From positions 494-25,746 of the forward strand of contig CAJTSB010000033.1 of assembly GCA_910578825.1 (NCBI GenBank): a stretch of DNA of 25,253 nucleotides, given 5' to 3'. Every line of letters begins with the position of its first letter. Within the stretch, counting starts at the first letter, position 1. A model generated the notes under the pieces. It ran no database searches, was not told where the DNA came from, and saw only the letters and a list, made by a program, of their open reading frames with translations. A program made the translations under genes and the position numbers. Below are positions 1 through 6,874 of the stretch, piece by piece. The stretch is from an uncultured Lachnospiraceae bacterium (GTDB lineage: Bacteria; Bacillota; Clostridia; Lachnospirales; Lachnospiraceae).

Positions 1-377
1 CCCCATTCTCCGTTTTCAGTGATAGGGCGCATGGTAAGCAATACATGGACATGGAGATTGCGCTGTCCCTTGTCATTCTCGCTGTCATGGATTGCCCAAT
101 CAGCGCACATGCCTTTATCAACAAAATTCCTTTGCACATAATCCCTCGCGACTTCCTCCACAAGTTCGTAACTCCATTCGTTGGGGAGTGACGCTTTTAA
201 CATTCTCGCAAGCTGTGATTTCTGCCCTTTCTCGGAAAGTTCAACAGCGTTCCATAAAGTGGCTCGGTCTGCATATTCTTTGGTTTTCTTTTCGTTGGCT
301 ACACGCTGTTGCGCCTGTTCCAATGCCTGCAATGCCTTTTCTAAGTTTTTGCTTGTGTCATTCTTGCTCTCAATCAT
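1..377 (-). CDS. MobA/MobL-family relaxase, partial (runs off left edge), N-terminus atypical
   Basis: Relaxases of this family nick plasmid or integrative-element DNA at oriT to start conjugative mobilisation. Reading the minus strand from the ATG at 377 gives about 125 codons open to the window edge. EYADRATLWNAVE (residues 34-46) is a familiar MobA/MobL segment. After it come DYVQRNFVDKGMCADWAIHD and the histidine motif HVHVLLTMRP with H109 and H111, the HxH metal site of HUH nucleases. The start has a GAGG about 8 bases upstream. A normal relaxase has a catalytic tyrosine and roughly 80 more residues before EYADR. Here that part is replaced by a short lysine/glutamine-rich coiled stretch, so the gene is probably a truncated or chimeric remnant, although a compact variant cannot be excluded. 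The first base of the window is not its end. Confidence 0.75.
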   Translation of the reverse strand, partial: MIESKNDTSKNLEKALQALEQAQQRVANEKKTKEYADRATLWNAVELSEKGQKSQLARMLKASLPNEWSYELVEEVARDYVQRNFVDKGMCADWAIHDSENDKGQRNLHVHVLLTMRPITENGEW

Positions 378-424
378 TTCTGATACCTCATTCTTTCTGT
401 GCTGTGTTGATAGTTGCTGAAAAT

Positions 425-463
425 AAAAAAGGTAGCGGATTGTCTGTTAAGATAATCGCTACC
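425..463 (-). terminator. Intrinsic terminator after the CPBP protease gene
   Basis: On the minus strand GGTAGCGATT pairs with AATCCGCTACC (one bulged base), and the stem is followed directly by TTTTTTATTTT. It lies about 60 bases after the stop of the CPBP gene and just before the relaxase fragment, so it should separate the two transcripts. Confidence 0.8.
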
Positions 464-520
464 TAAAGGTAAACAATATTCAGTTTTTATATTTCTGCTC
501 TGCCAAATAATTTTATCATT

Positions 521-1315
521 TTAATGCTTGTAAATAGGGCAGAAGTTATCTTTATTTTTGTGGATAATATAAATGCCGTATATTCCTAATAACAAATACA
601 TTATTAAACAGAAAACTAATCCTATTGTTGGATATTGATTACTTTTAGAAAAACAAAATGGTATACCGCACAAATCCACTACAAAATGTAAAATAATTGG
701 TATCCATAAATTTCGGGTTTTGACATAAACTGCCCCGAAGTAAACTCCTAATGCAGTAGCCCAAACAGCTTTGCAAATAATTGTTAAAATTGGTTGCCCA
801 AGTGCACCAAAAATATGCCCAAAACCAAATAGTGCAGATGAAATAATAACTGCATATAATGTAGCATTATCTCGTTTGCCAAACCATTTTTCAATGATAT
901 TCTGTAACAATCCTCTCAGATAAATTTCCTCCATTATTGCAACGCCTATATAATACACAACACCCTCTACAATAACTCTATATATTGTTGGTTTATTATT
1001 AAACGGTGAAAGTCCTATACAGAAAGCAACTGCCACTATAAGTGTAGCAACAAGGGATGGAATACCATATCTTTTCAAACCAATCAGTATATTTTGAAAT
1101 TGCAATCCAAAATTCCACTCTTTTATAATGGTTTTCCTGCATACATAACATAAAGCAAAAGCAAATATAAAATTTATCATCAAAGAAAAATAAATTGGTT
1201 CTATATCCCTTATTTGTATATTACAGAATAAAACCGCAGGTAATGCGGTCATTTCCATAAAGGTCATTATTATTGTCAATATAGTAACTCCGATTGATGT
1301 GCGTTTGTCTATCAT
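521..1315 (-). CDS. CPBP-family intramembrane metalloprotease (CAAX protease/bacteriocin-processing type)
   Basis: This is a predicted polytopic membrane protein of 264 residues. The three CPBP motifs are present: EExxxR (E129, E130, R134, in MEEIYLRG), FxxxH (H167, in FGFGHIFG) and HxxxD (H210, D214, in HFVVDL). These residues form the glutamate/histidine active site within the membrane in the Rce1/CPBP family. Members process prenylated proteins in eukaryotes. In bacteria they are often linked to bacteriocin maturation or self-immunity, and the substrate here is unknown. The ATG is preceded by AAGGAG with 8-base spacing. The gene is visibly richer in A and T than the operon to its right. 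It sits between mobile-element fragments with its own terminator, which fits acquisition by transfer. I am confident of the family, not of the role. Confidence 0.88.
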   Translation of the reverse strand: MIDKRTSIGVTILTIIMTFMEMTALPAVLFCNIQIRDIEPIYFSLMINFIFAFALCYVCRKTIIKEWNFGLQFQNILIGLKRYGIPSLVATLIVAVAFCIGLSPFNNKPTIYRVIVEGVVYYIGVAIMEEIYLRGLLQNIIEKWFGKRDNATLYAVIISSALFGFGHIFGALGQPILTIICKAVWATALGVYFGAVYVKTRNLWIPIILHFVVDLCGIPFCFSKSNQYPTIGLVFCLIMYLLLGIYGIYIIHKNKDNFCPIYKH

Positions 1316-1341
1316 GATTAATCTCCTTAGCCGTTAATTTA

Positions 1342-1354
1342 TTGAATTATTCAA
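1342..1354. promoter_or_regulatory. 13-bp palindrome upstream of the CPBP gene (possible operator)
   Basis: TTGAAT-T-ATTCAA is a perfect palindrome 27 bases before the CPBP start codon. Just upstream on the minus strand is TGGTAAAAT, resembling an extended -10 box, but I see no good -35. A regulator site is possible, and chance in AT-rich DNA is also possible. Confidence 0.3.
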
Positions 1355-1401
1355 CGCTGTTATTTTACCACAATAGCACACACAATTTCATTAAATTTTG
1401 C

Positions 1402-1516
1402 TTAATCGCTCTTTGCCTTATTCTTTGCAATCATCATCTGCCTTGCCCGTTCCCTCTGCTCGGTACTGACTGCCCTCGGTTTGCGGTAACTGACGTATGA
1501 TTTCGGAAAGGAATAA
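1402..1516 (-). pseudogene. C-terminal remnant of an unidentified, probably mobile-element, protein
   Basis: The minus strand encodes about 36 open codons ending in a strongly basic tail, YRKPRAVSTEQRERARQ, then MMIAKNKAKSD and a TAA stop. There is no start codon or ribosome binding site in frame. The open stretch begins just after a stop that falls inside the neighbouring AlbA-type fragment, so it looks like the tail of a lost gene joined to another fragment at about 1517. Basic tails of this kind are common in small proteins encoded beside relaxase genes, but I cannot name the family. Confidence 0.35.
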
Positions 1517-1615
1517 ATACAACTACAGTTTTCATATATACTTCACTTTTTTCGGAACTTCCTGTTTGAACTCAACATATTCTGATTCGCCAGATATGAT
1601 ATCTTCTACAGTCAT
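1517..1615 (-). pseudogene. 5' remnant of an AlbA_2/Schlafen-type ATP-binding protein gene, frameshifted
   Basis: An ATG at 1615, with AAGGTG upstream, opens a 27-codon reading frame beginning MTVEDIISGESEYVEFK and stopping at 1532. ESxxVEFK is the start of the AlbA_2 (DNA-binding, Schlafen-like) domain, which normally continues KYxKTVVAFANG. Here the frame stops just after VKY, because TATAT appears to hold two extra bases. Removing one AT restores KYMKTVVVF. The similarity ends at about 1517, so more than 90% of the usual gene is gone. The domain recognition is from memory of the family. Confidence 0.6.
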
Positions 1616-1636
1616 AGAATGTCACCTTCTTCCGTT

Positions 1637-1779
1637 TCAAAACAAACCACTACATATCATTAAATAATTCTTTTTTTGCAGTGCTGAATCTAATATCCTG
1701 CTTTTTTCACTTAATAACGATAAACCTCTTTCTGCATCTACCTGTTTCGCTTATGAAATATTTCACTTAAAGCAAGCAT
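1637..1779 (-). pseudogene. Possible decayed small gene with one frameshift
   Basis: GGAGG lies 7 bases before an ATG at 1779, a strong translation start, but the frame stops after 13 codons (MLALSEIFHKRNR). A different frame then runs open through VDAERGLSLLSEKSRILDS to a stop at 1637. A single lost base near 1745-1755 would join them into one protein of about 47 residues. I recognise no family. The good ribosome binding site in front of a broken frame is the main reason to call it a former gene. Confidence 0.35.
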
Positions 1780-1819
1780 ATCTTTGCCTCCATTTTTATC
1801 TGGTATTTTCGATTAGAAT

Positions 1820-1987
1820 TCATTCATTGATTTTAAGAATTCCATCCCGATGGACGATATCATTTCGACATTCCACAAACATAATAATATCTGTATGTAC
1901 AGCATCTCTAATTACATTGGTTACACGCAACATAGCAGCATCTTTTATATCTTCAACACATTCTAATCTAATAATTATTATAATCAT
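1820..1987 (-). CDS. Short hypothetical ORF (55 aa), doubtful
   Basis: The 55-codon reading frame starts MIIIIIRLECVEDIKDAAML and ends GILKINE. Its codon pattern looks protein-like, with alternating charged and hydrophobic residues, but there is no ribosome binding site before the ATG. It sits immediately upstream of two broken gene fragments in the same orientation, so it may be the tail of a lost gene or the first member of a decayed small operon. I do not recognise it. Confidence 0.3.
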   Translation of the reverse strand: MIIIIIRLECVEDIKDAAMLRVTNVIRDAVHTDIIMFVECRNDIVHRDGILKINE

Positions 1988-2059
1988 TTTTTGCTTTTAC
2001 AAGTAGAAACTGCTTGTTGGTGGCTCTCCCCAACCCCCTGAGATCATCACCTTTAGAGA

Positions 2060-2290
2060 TGGCTGCGCATTCCTGTGGAATGCTAAAAGTTTCCTCTGGC
2101 TACGCCGTGCCATCCAGCAGACTTGCGTCTGCTGATGAGGGCTTTCGCCGGTTCTCATTGAGCCAGGCACCGCATGAATGCTACGCATCCATGCGGTGTG
2201 TGGCTTTCGCCACATAAGAATAAATCCTGTATCGGGCAGCACCGGATAATCGTTTCACGATTACCCGATGTCCGGCTTTCGCCGGATATG
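2060..2290 (-). repeat. Array of four diverged two-hairpin units, possibly a structured RNA on the minus strand
   Basis: Four units follow each other, each made of a long variable hairpin and a short capped hairpin. Variable stems: 2067-2083 (GCATTCC/GGAATGC), 2115-2134 (CAGCAGAC/GTCTGCTG), 2168-2198 (CACCGCATG/CATGCGGTG with an inner ATGC/GCAT stem) and 2240-2270 (TAATCGT/ACGATTA plus outer pairs). Short stems: 2098-2106, 2140-2149, 2199-2214 (TGTGGC/GCCACA) and 2271-2286 (TCCGGC/GCCGGA). Read on the minus strand, the last three short stems carry a GAAA loop, a stable GNRA tetraloop, which suggests transcription in that direction. Units three and four share flanks (GCACC before; ATAAGAAT or ATATGAAT after) but differ in stem bases in a compensatory way. 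The array lies beyond the spoIVB terminator, and no promoter was identified. It could also act as DNA cruciforms. Confidence 0.55.
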
Positions 2291-2294
2291 AATC

Positions 2295-2345
2295 TTACAG
2301 CAAAAAAGAGGCCGTGAGCTAGCTCCCGCCTCTTTTTTGCTGTAA
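2295..2345. terminator. Perfect 18-bp inverted-repeat terminator, works in either direction
   Basis: TTACAGCAAAAAAGAGGC at 2295-2312 is exactly complementary to 2328-2345. The 15-base loop itself contains the palindrome GAGCTAGCTC. Each strand has a six-T run within the 3' arm. It begins 14 bases after the spoIVB stop, so it ends the long housekeeping operon. It could also stop any plus-strand transcript coming from the left. Confidence 0.85.
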
Positions 2346-2359
2346 TCTTCCTGCCCGGC

Positions 2360-3676
2360 TCAATGCTCGAGCATATTTTCAATAAATATCCCATATCCTT
2401 TGGTGGAGTCCTGGACAAAGACATGGGTGACAGCTCCGATGACGGCTCCATTTTGGATGATTGGACTGCCGCTCATACCCTGAATCACGCCTCCGGTGAG
2501 GTTCAAAAGCTCCGCATCGCTGACCTGAAACAAAATGCCTTTATTCTCGCTGTTATAATCCAATTCCTGTATCTCAATCGTATAAGCCTTCTGCTCTCCG
2601 GATACCGAAGAGATAATCGTTGCTTCTCCTTTTTGGATATTCTGTTTGAGCGCAATGGGATAATACGTGTTCTCCACATTCTCCTCGGGTGCGCGTTCCA
2701 GCTTTCCATAAATTCCCACATCGCTGTTTTCTTCCACCGTACCTAGCTTATACTGGTCTAAATAGGTGATGACGCCGGAAATCTCTCCCGGATTTCCTTT
2801 CTCTCCTCTGGTGATTCCGGCAATTTCTGCCTCATACAGGATGCCCTCGCCGAGACTGACTTTTAATCCGGTATCGATATCGCTCACCGGATGCCCAAGC
2901 GCTCCATAATTTCCTTCGGCGTCATAAAAGGTAAGCGTACCGACGCCTGCAAGGTCATCCCTTACCCAGATGCCCAGTTTATATTCATTTTCTTCGGTCT
3001 CAACAGGTTCGACCTTCAGATGGATATATTCTCCATCTCGCAAAATACCCAGTATCACAGGTTCCCCCTGACACTGGTTAATCTTCGTAATCAGCCCTTC
3101 TTTATTTTCCACAATCTCATCATTGATGGTTTTGACATAATCACCGCTTTTTACAAGGTTAGCTGCCGGCTCATGGCTCATACCGTCATTGCCGACGATC
3201 GCTCCCGTACCGACGATCATAACGCCATCGGTCTTAACATAAATCCCGACCGGCGCGCCACAGGGAACTACCTGCTCTTTGTCTATGACCTCGACCGACA
3301 CATCCTTGATGTGAAACAATCCCAACAATTTACAGGACATATAATACTTCCCCTGCTCCCCGGATTTCAGGGAAAAGCTTTCATTCAAATCCAGTGTTAT
3401 TTTTTCTTTCTCTACCACAGGGGACTGGTTGCCAAACACTTCCATGCCCTCCTGCTGTAATTCTCCGGTAACAGGCACATGAAAATCAAAACTTTCTGTT
3501 TCACCTTTTTCTATATGAATTGTGTCCGGTATGGCCTCTGCAAAAACAGTATACGTAAAAAATATGCCAAAGCAGAAACCGGCAATTAAGCTTGCGCGGG
3601 CAATCCATCTCTGATACCGCATCTTTTTTCTTGTCTGTTCTTTCAACTTCTCACACACCCTCTCAAAAAATTTCAA
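2360..3676 (-). CDS. spoIVB: SpoIVB serine peptidase (sporulation sigma-K checkpoint)
   Basis: SpoIVB is made in the forespore, crosses into the space between the two membranes, and cleaves SpoIVFA to trigger pro-sigma-K processing in the mother cell. The product has 438 residues, close to the roughly 425 of the Bacillus protein. It has a membrane anchor at about 27-47, a PDZ domain at about 140-225, and a chymotrypsin-like peptidase with H262 (GALGHPVSD), D387 (VSDAEL) and S402 (GMSGSP). The spacing of these residues matches the known Bacillus triad H236/D363/S378. The start is TTG with a modest AGG upstream; an ATG at 3622 is an alternative with a weaker site. A sigma-G-like promoter lies just upstream. 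spo0A, the usual next gene, is absent within this window. Confidence 0.95.
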   Translation of the reverse strand: MKFFERVCEKLKEQTRKKMRYQRWIARASLIAGFCFGIFFTYTVFAEAIPDTIHIEKGETESFDFHVPVTGELQQEGMEVFGNQSPVVEKEKITLDLNESFSLKSGEQGKYYMSCKLLGLFHIKDVSVEVIDKEQVVPCGAPVGIYVKTDGVMIVGTGAIVGNDGMSHEPAANLVKSGDYVKTINDEIVENKEGLITKINQCQGEPVILGILRDGEYIHLKVEPVETEENEYKLGIWVRDDLAGVGTLTFYDAEGNYGALGHPVSDIDTGLKVSLGEGILYEAEIAGITRGEKGNPGEISGVITYLDQYKLGTVEENSDVGIYGKLERAPEENVENTYYPIALKQNIQKGEATIISSVSGEQKAYTIEIQELDYNSENKGILFQVSDAELLNLTGGVIQGMSGSPIIQNGAVIGAVTHVFVQDSTKGYGIFIENMLEH

Positions 3677-3695
3677 GATGACCTGAAATCTTTTT

Positions 3696-3724
3696 TAGTA
3701 TGTGAAATTATGCGGTTTTCACTC
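3696..3724 (-). promoter_or_regulatory. Sigma-G-like promoter for spoIVB
   Basis: On the minus strand GAGTG (3724-3720) is followed after 17 bases by CATACTA (3702-3696). The sigma-G consensus recalled for Bacillus is GHATR, 17-18 bases, CATNHTA. The match is four of five at -35 and complete at -10. It overlaps the end of recN and would give a short leader before the spoIVB start. Forespore expression of spoIVB is what this sigma factor provides in Bacillus. Confidence 0.6.
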
Positions 3725-5398
3725 TGGATATTTATGTAATATTGCAAGTTTTTTCATTTCCTTTGCGCTCTCAAGCACTGTATCGGTTATTTTCACACCG
3801 CCTAACATCCGTGCCAGCTCAGTCACGCTTTCCTCCTCATGCAACAAATCAATGCTGGAAAAAGTCGCCTTGTTTTCCACATTTTTACTGATAAGAAAAT
3901 GGCTGTCCGCCATCGCCGCAATCTGTGGCAGATGCGTAATGCAGATAACCTGATGTTTTTTTCCAATCACATTCATCTTTTCCGCCACCATCTGCGCCGT
4001 CCTGCCGCTGATTCCCGCGTCAATCTCATCAAATATTAAGGTTTCGATCTGATCGCTCTCTGCAAGAATCGTCTTGATTGCCAGCATAATCCGGCTGAGT
4101 TCTCCGCCGGACGCCACCTTGCTCAATGGTTTTAACGGTTCTCCCGGATTGGTGGAAATCAAAAACTCCGCCTCATCCGTTCCATTGGCAGTATATTTTC
4201 CGGCATCGGCAAATTCCATGACAAAATTTACATCTAAAAAATTCAAATCAACCAAAGCGTCTTTCACCTGCTTTGTCAATTTTTTCGCCGATTTCTGGCG
4301 GATTTGCGACACTTGCTTGGAAATGGCAGACAGTTTTTCCTCCGCCATACGCAACTCCTTCTGAACCTGTTCCAGATATTGCTCATAATCATTAAGCTGT
4401 GCCAGGCGAATTTCTTTCTCTTCTGCCTGCCGCAGCACTGCCTCAATGCTGCCGCCAAACTTATCTTTCAGATGATTTATGGTATCCAGACGTTTCTCCG
4501 TCTCATAAAACGTTTCCTCGTCAAATTCCTCATCTGACATATAACCCGACAATTCTCTGTTAAAATCATTTAACAGATTATCAATCTCTTCTAACTGACC
4601 ACATAACTCCTCCAACTGAGGATCATACTCAGATGCAGATTGCAATTCATGCAATGCCCGCCCAATCTGCTCCGTTGCGCTTGATTCTCCTCCGGTCATC
4701 TCATGGGCAGTTCCGGCAGCCTCCATAATTTTACGATTGTTTGCCATCTTCCGATATGCCGCCTCTAACTCTTCATCTTCCCCGAGTACAGGATTTGCCG
4801 CCCGTATCTCTTTTATCTCGTACTCCAGAAATGAGAGTTCCCGCGCTCTTCCCTCTCCATCCTGCAATGCCTGTTGCTGTTTTTCCAGTGCATTTTGGTA
4901 CTCCTGATAACATTTTCTCAGAATTTCCTTTTTCCCATTCAGTTTCTCTCCGGCAAATTCATCCAGAATTTCCAGATGTTTCTTTTTGTGGAGCAGAGAT
5001 TGGTGCTCGTGCTGTCCATGGATATCTATCAGCAGGGAGGCAACATTTCTCATACAGGAAGCAGAAACGGTTTCCGAATTGATTTTCCCCACGCTTCTCG
5101 TTGCCGTTATTTTGCGCGACATGATAATTTCACCATTTTCAGGGAAAATATCCATCTCCTTTAGCTGTCTTACCTGCTCTTCGTTCTCCACCCGAAACAC
5201 CAGCTCCACCAGAGCGTATTCCGCCTGGTCGCGCAGCATCTCTTTCGGCGCCTTCTCACCCAAGGCAAGGTTAATGGAGCCGATAATGATGGATTTTCCC
5301 GCTCCGGTCTCTCCGGAAAGAATATTTAATCCATTCCCAAATTCCACCTCCGCCTCTTCCAAAAGCGCCAGATTCTTTACGTGTAGACTTTCTAACAT
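3719..5398 (-). CDS. recN: DNA repair protein RecN (SMC-like ATPase)
   Basis: RecN acts early at DNA double-strand breaks, gathering ends for RecA-dependent repair. The 559-residue product has Walker A GETGAGKS (residues 29-36), the RecN signature IHGQHEHQ, a long central coiled coil, the ABC signature VASGGELSR and Walker B TLIFDEIDAGISG followed by CITHLPQIAAMAD. The start at 5398 (MLESLHVKNLALLEEAEVEF) is chosen because AAGGAG lies just upstream and the protein then aligns with the usual RecN start; ten extra codons upstream are open but lack a site. It follows argR after 75 bases and is followed by spoIVB after 42 bases, the standard Firmicute order. Confidence 0.97.
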   Translation of the reverse strand: MLESLHVKNLALLEEAEVEFGNGLNILSGETGAGKSIIIGSINLALGEKAPKEMLRDQAEYALVELVFRVENEEQVRQLKEMDIFPENGEIIMSRKITATRSVGKINSETVSASCMRNVASLLIDIHGQHEHQSLLHKKKHLEILDEFAGEKLNGKKEILRKCYQEYQNALEKQQQALQDGEGRARELSFLEYEIKEIRAANPVLGEDEELEAAYRKMANNRKIMEAAGTAHEMTGGESSATEQIGRALHELQSASEYDPQLEELCGQLEEIDNLLNDFNRELSGYMSDEEFDEETFYETEKRLDTINHLKDKFGGSIEAVLRQAEEKEIRLAQLNDYEQYLEQVQKELRMAEEKLSAISKQVSQIRQKSAKKLTKQVKDALVDLNFLDVNFVMEFADAGKYTANGTDEAEFLISTNPGEPLKPLSKVASGGELSRIMLAIKTILAESDQIETLIFDEIDAGISGRTAQMVAEKMNVIGKKHQVICITHLPQIAAMADSHFLISKNVENKATFSSIDLLHEEESVTELARMLGGVKITDTVLESAKEMKKLAILHKYPE

Positions 5399-5473
5399 AT
5401 ATTCTCCTTCTACTCTCTCATTCGACAAATAATCCTAAATACCACACCGCGAAACTCCCCTTCCACAGCTGCT

Positions 5474-5932
5474 TTATACGTCGTCCTCGACAATCCTTCT
5501 CAGACGTTCCATCAGCCGCTCGGTATCTTCCATGGTACGTACTGCACACATAATTGTATCATCGCCCGCGATACTGCCGACAATCTCATGGCAGTCCATC
5601 GCATCCAACGCCGCTGCAACCGCCATTGCCATGCCGGACGCCGTTTTAATCACCAAAATATTCTGCGCCATATCCACAGAGACAAATCCATCCTTAAAAA
5701 TACGAAAATACTTTTCTCTCATATCTGTACCGCTCTCGTTAGGTGGTACATATTTCTGGCGCCCGCCCTTTCCGGTGACTTTCATAAGTTTTAGTTCCCG
5801 GATATCCCGGGAAACCGTTGCCTGCGTCACGTGAAAACCTTCCCGCTCCAGACAGTCTGACAATTCTTCCTGCGTCTCAATATTATTTTTCGCAATAATT
5901 TCCAGAATTTTTGCGTGACGTTTCGATTTCAT
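5474..5932 (-). CDS. argR: Arginine repressor ArgR/AhrC
   Basis: ArgR is a hexameric DNA-binding protein that, with arginine as co-ligand, represses arginine synthesis and activates catabolism. The 152-residue product has the N-terminal winged helix (TQATVSRDIRELKLMKV, residues about 35-51) and the C-terminal arginine-binding and oligomerisation motif GSIAGDDTIMCAV. The ATG at 5932 is used because GGAGG lies 5 bases upstream; an in-frame TTG four codons earlier overlaps that site. It lies between nadK and recN, the conserved position. The 81-base gap upstream contains a plausible promoter, so the gene may be transcribed independently of the upstream operon as well as with it. Confidence 0.96.
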   Translation of the reverse strand: MKSKRHAKILEIIAKNNIETQEELSDCLEREGFHVTQATVSRDIRELKLMKVTGKGGRQKYVPPNESGTDMREKYFRIFKDGFVSVDMAQNILVIKTASGMAMAVAAALDAMDCHEIVGSIAGDDTIMCAVRTMEDTERLMERLRRIVEDDV

Positions 5933-5978
5933 TCTATCCTCCAAATATACGGATTTTATATTTTATCTCCAGCCTCCC

Positions 5979-6006
5979 ATAATAAACTGGACTGTTTTAT
6001 TTCCAA
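5979..6006 (-). promoter_or_regulatory. Candidate promoter for argR-recN
   Basis: TTGGAA (6006-6001) and TATTAT (5984-5979) are 16 bases apart on the minus strand in the gap between nadK and argR. AT-rich sequence between it and the argR start (about 5945-5970) could hold an ARG box, but I see no convincing match. Confidence 0.4.
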
Positions 6007-6013
6007 TTCTCCG

Positions 6014-6874
6014 TTACAGGCTGTAACCCTGTAATTTTTCTCTGAGTTTCTCCAGAAAGCTCAGACGGCTCAATTTCAAAATCCTCGTACAGGACTCTGA
6101 TTTCTTTACCATAATCTGCTCGCCTGCTGCAAGCGCGCCAACCGCAGCGCCGTCAAAACTGACTTCCGCCTTTTCTTCCTGCCCCTGATTGCGCGCCAGC
6201 ACTTCAATTGTAATCTCATCCTCCGCGCTTAAAACGATACTCTTGGCATTGAGCGTATGGGGACTGATCGGCGTCACGAGAAGAAGCTGGGCTTTAGGGT
6301 CTACAATCGGACCTCCCGCCGACATGCTGTAAGCGGTAGAGCCGGTCGGCGTAGCGATAATGATTCCATCTGCACTGTATGTATTGAGATATTCCCCATT
6401 TACAGACACCACAATATCCATCACCTGAAGCCCACCGCAACGGTGAATGACAATATCATTGAGTGCAATCCGCTCCTCCATGCTGCCATCCTCGCGAACA
6501 AAACCACCCGATAACAGCATCCTTTTCTCTACAAGATAATCCTCACCTGTAAGCAGCCTGCGAATAGCGTCAATGGCCTTATCTTCCTCCAACTCGCAAA
6601 GATAACCGACATGTCCGGTGTTGATACCAATCAGAGGTATATTATAGATTGCCATATTGCGTGCTGCCCGAAGCAGGGTGCCGTCTCCGCCAACGACCAG
6701 AATGCATTCCGTATCACGCGGAATTCTGCTCCCGTCAAATACCGTTCCCTCATCTTCCCGGTTTACCTGATAGTCACATGTCCCGCCATGTTCCAAAATG
6801 AATGCACGGAGTTCTTTCGTAAGCTTTAACTGCTGATCCCGCCTGGGATTCACAATGATATAAAAATGTTTCAT
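6014..6874 (-). CDS. nadK: NAD kinase
   Basis: NAD kinase phosphorylates NAD to NADP in the cytoplasm using ATP or polyphosphate. The 286-residue product has the GGDGTLLRAAR loop (about residues 62-72), NTGHVGYL, and the DGIIIATPTGSTAYSMSAGGP signature that forms the nucleotide site. Length is typical for the family. Its start codon overlaps the tlyA stop by four bases (ATGA), so the two are translationally coupled. Confidence 0.97.
   Translation of the reverse strand: MKHFYIIVNPRRDQQLKLTKELRAFILEHGGTCDYQVNREDEGTVFDGSRIPRDTECILVVGGDGTLLRAARNMAIYNIPLIGINTGHVGYLCELEEDKAIDAIRRLLTGEDYLVEKRMLLSGGFVREDGSMEERIALNDIVIHRCGGLQVMDIVVSVNGEYLNTYSADGIIIATPTGSTAYSMSAGGPIVDPKAQLLLVTPISPHTLNAKSIVLSAEDEITIEVLARNQGQEEKAEVSFDGAAVGALAAGEQIMVKKSESCTRILKLSRLSFLEKLREKLQGYSL

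Noticed and set aside
92..466. Plus-strand frame of 124 codons at the left edge
   Set aside because: The opposite strand encodes a recognisable relaxase with the HxH motif, so this frame is its shadow.
1997..2242. Minus-strand frame of 81 codons over the hairpin array
   Set aside because: Its apparent repeated GES motif is only the translation of the GGCGAAAGCC hairpins; no start signal.
2067..2286. CRISPR array
   Set aside because: The repeated parts are short hairpins with changing stems and spacing; there is no constant repeat, no unique spacers and no cas genes.
5945..5975. ARG box for ArgR self-control
   Set aside because: The AT-rich sequence has no convincing match to the known operator.
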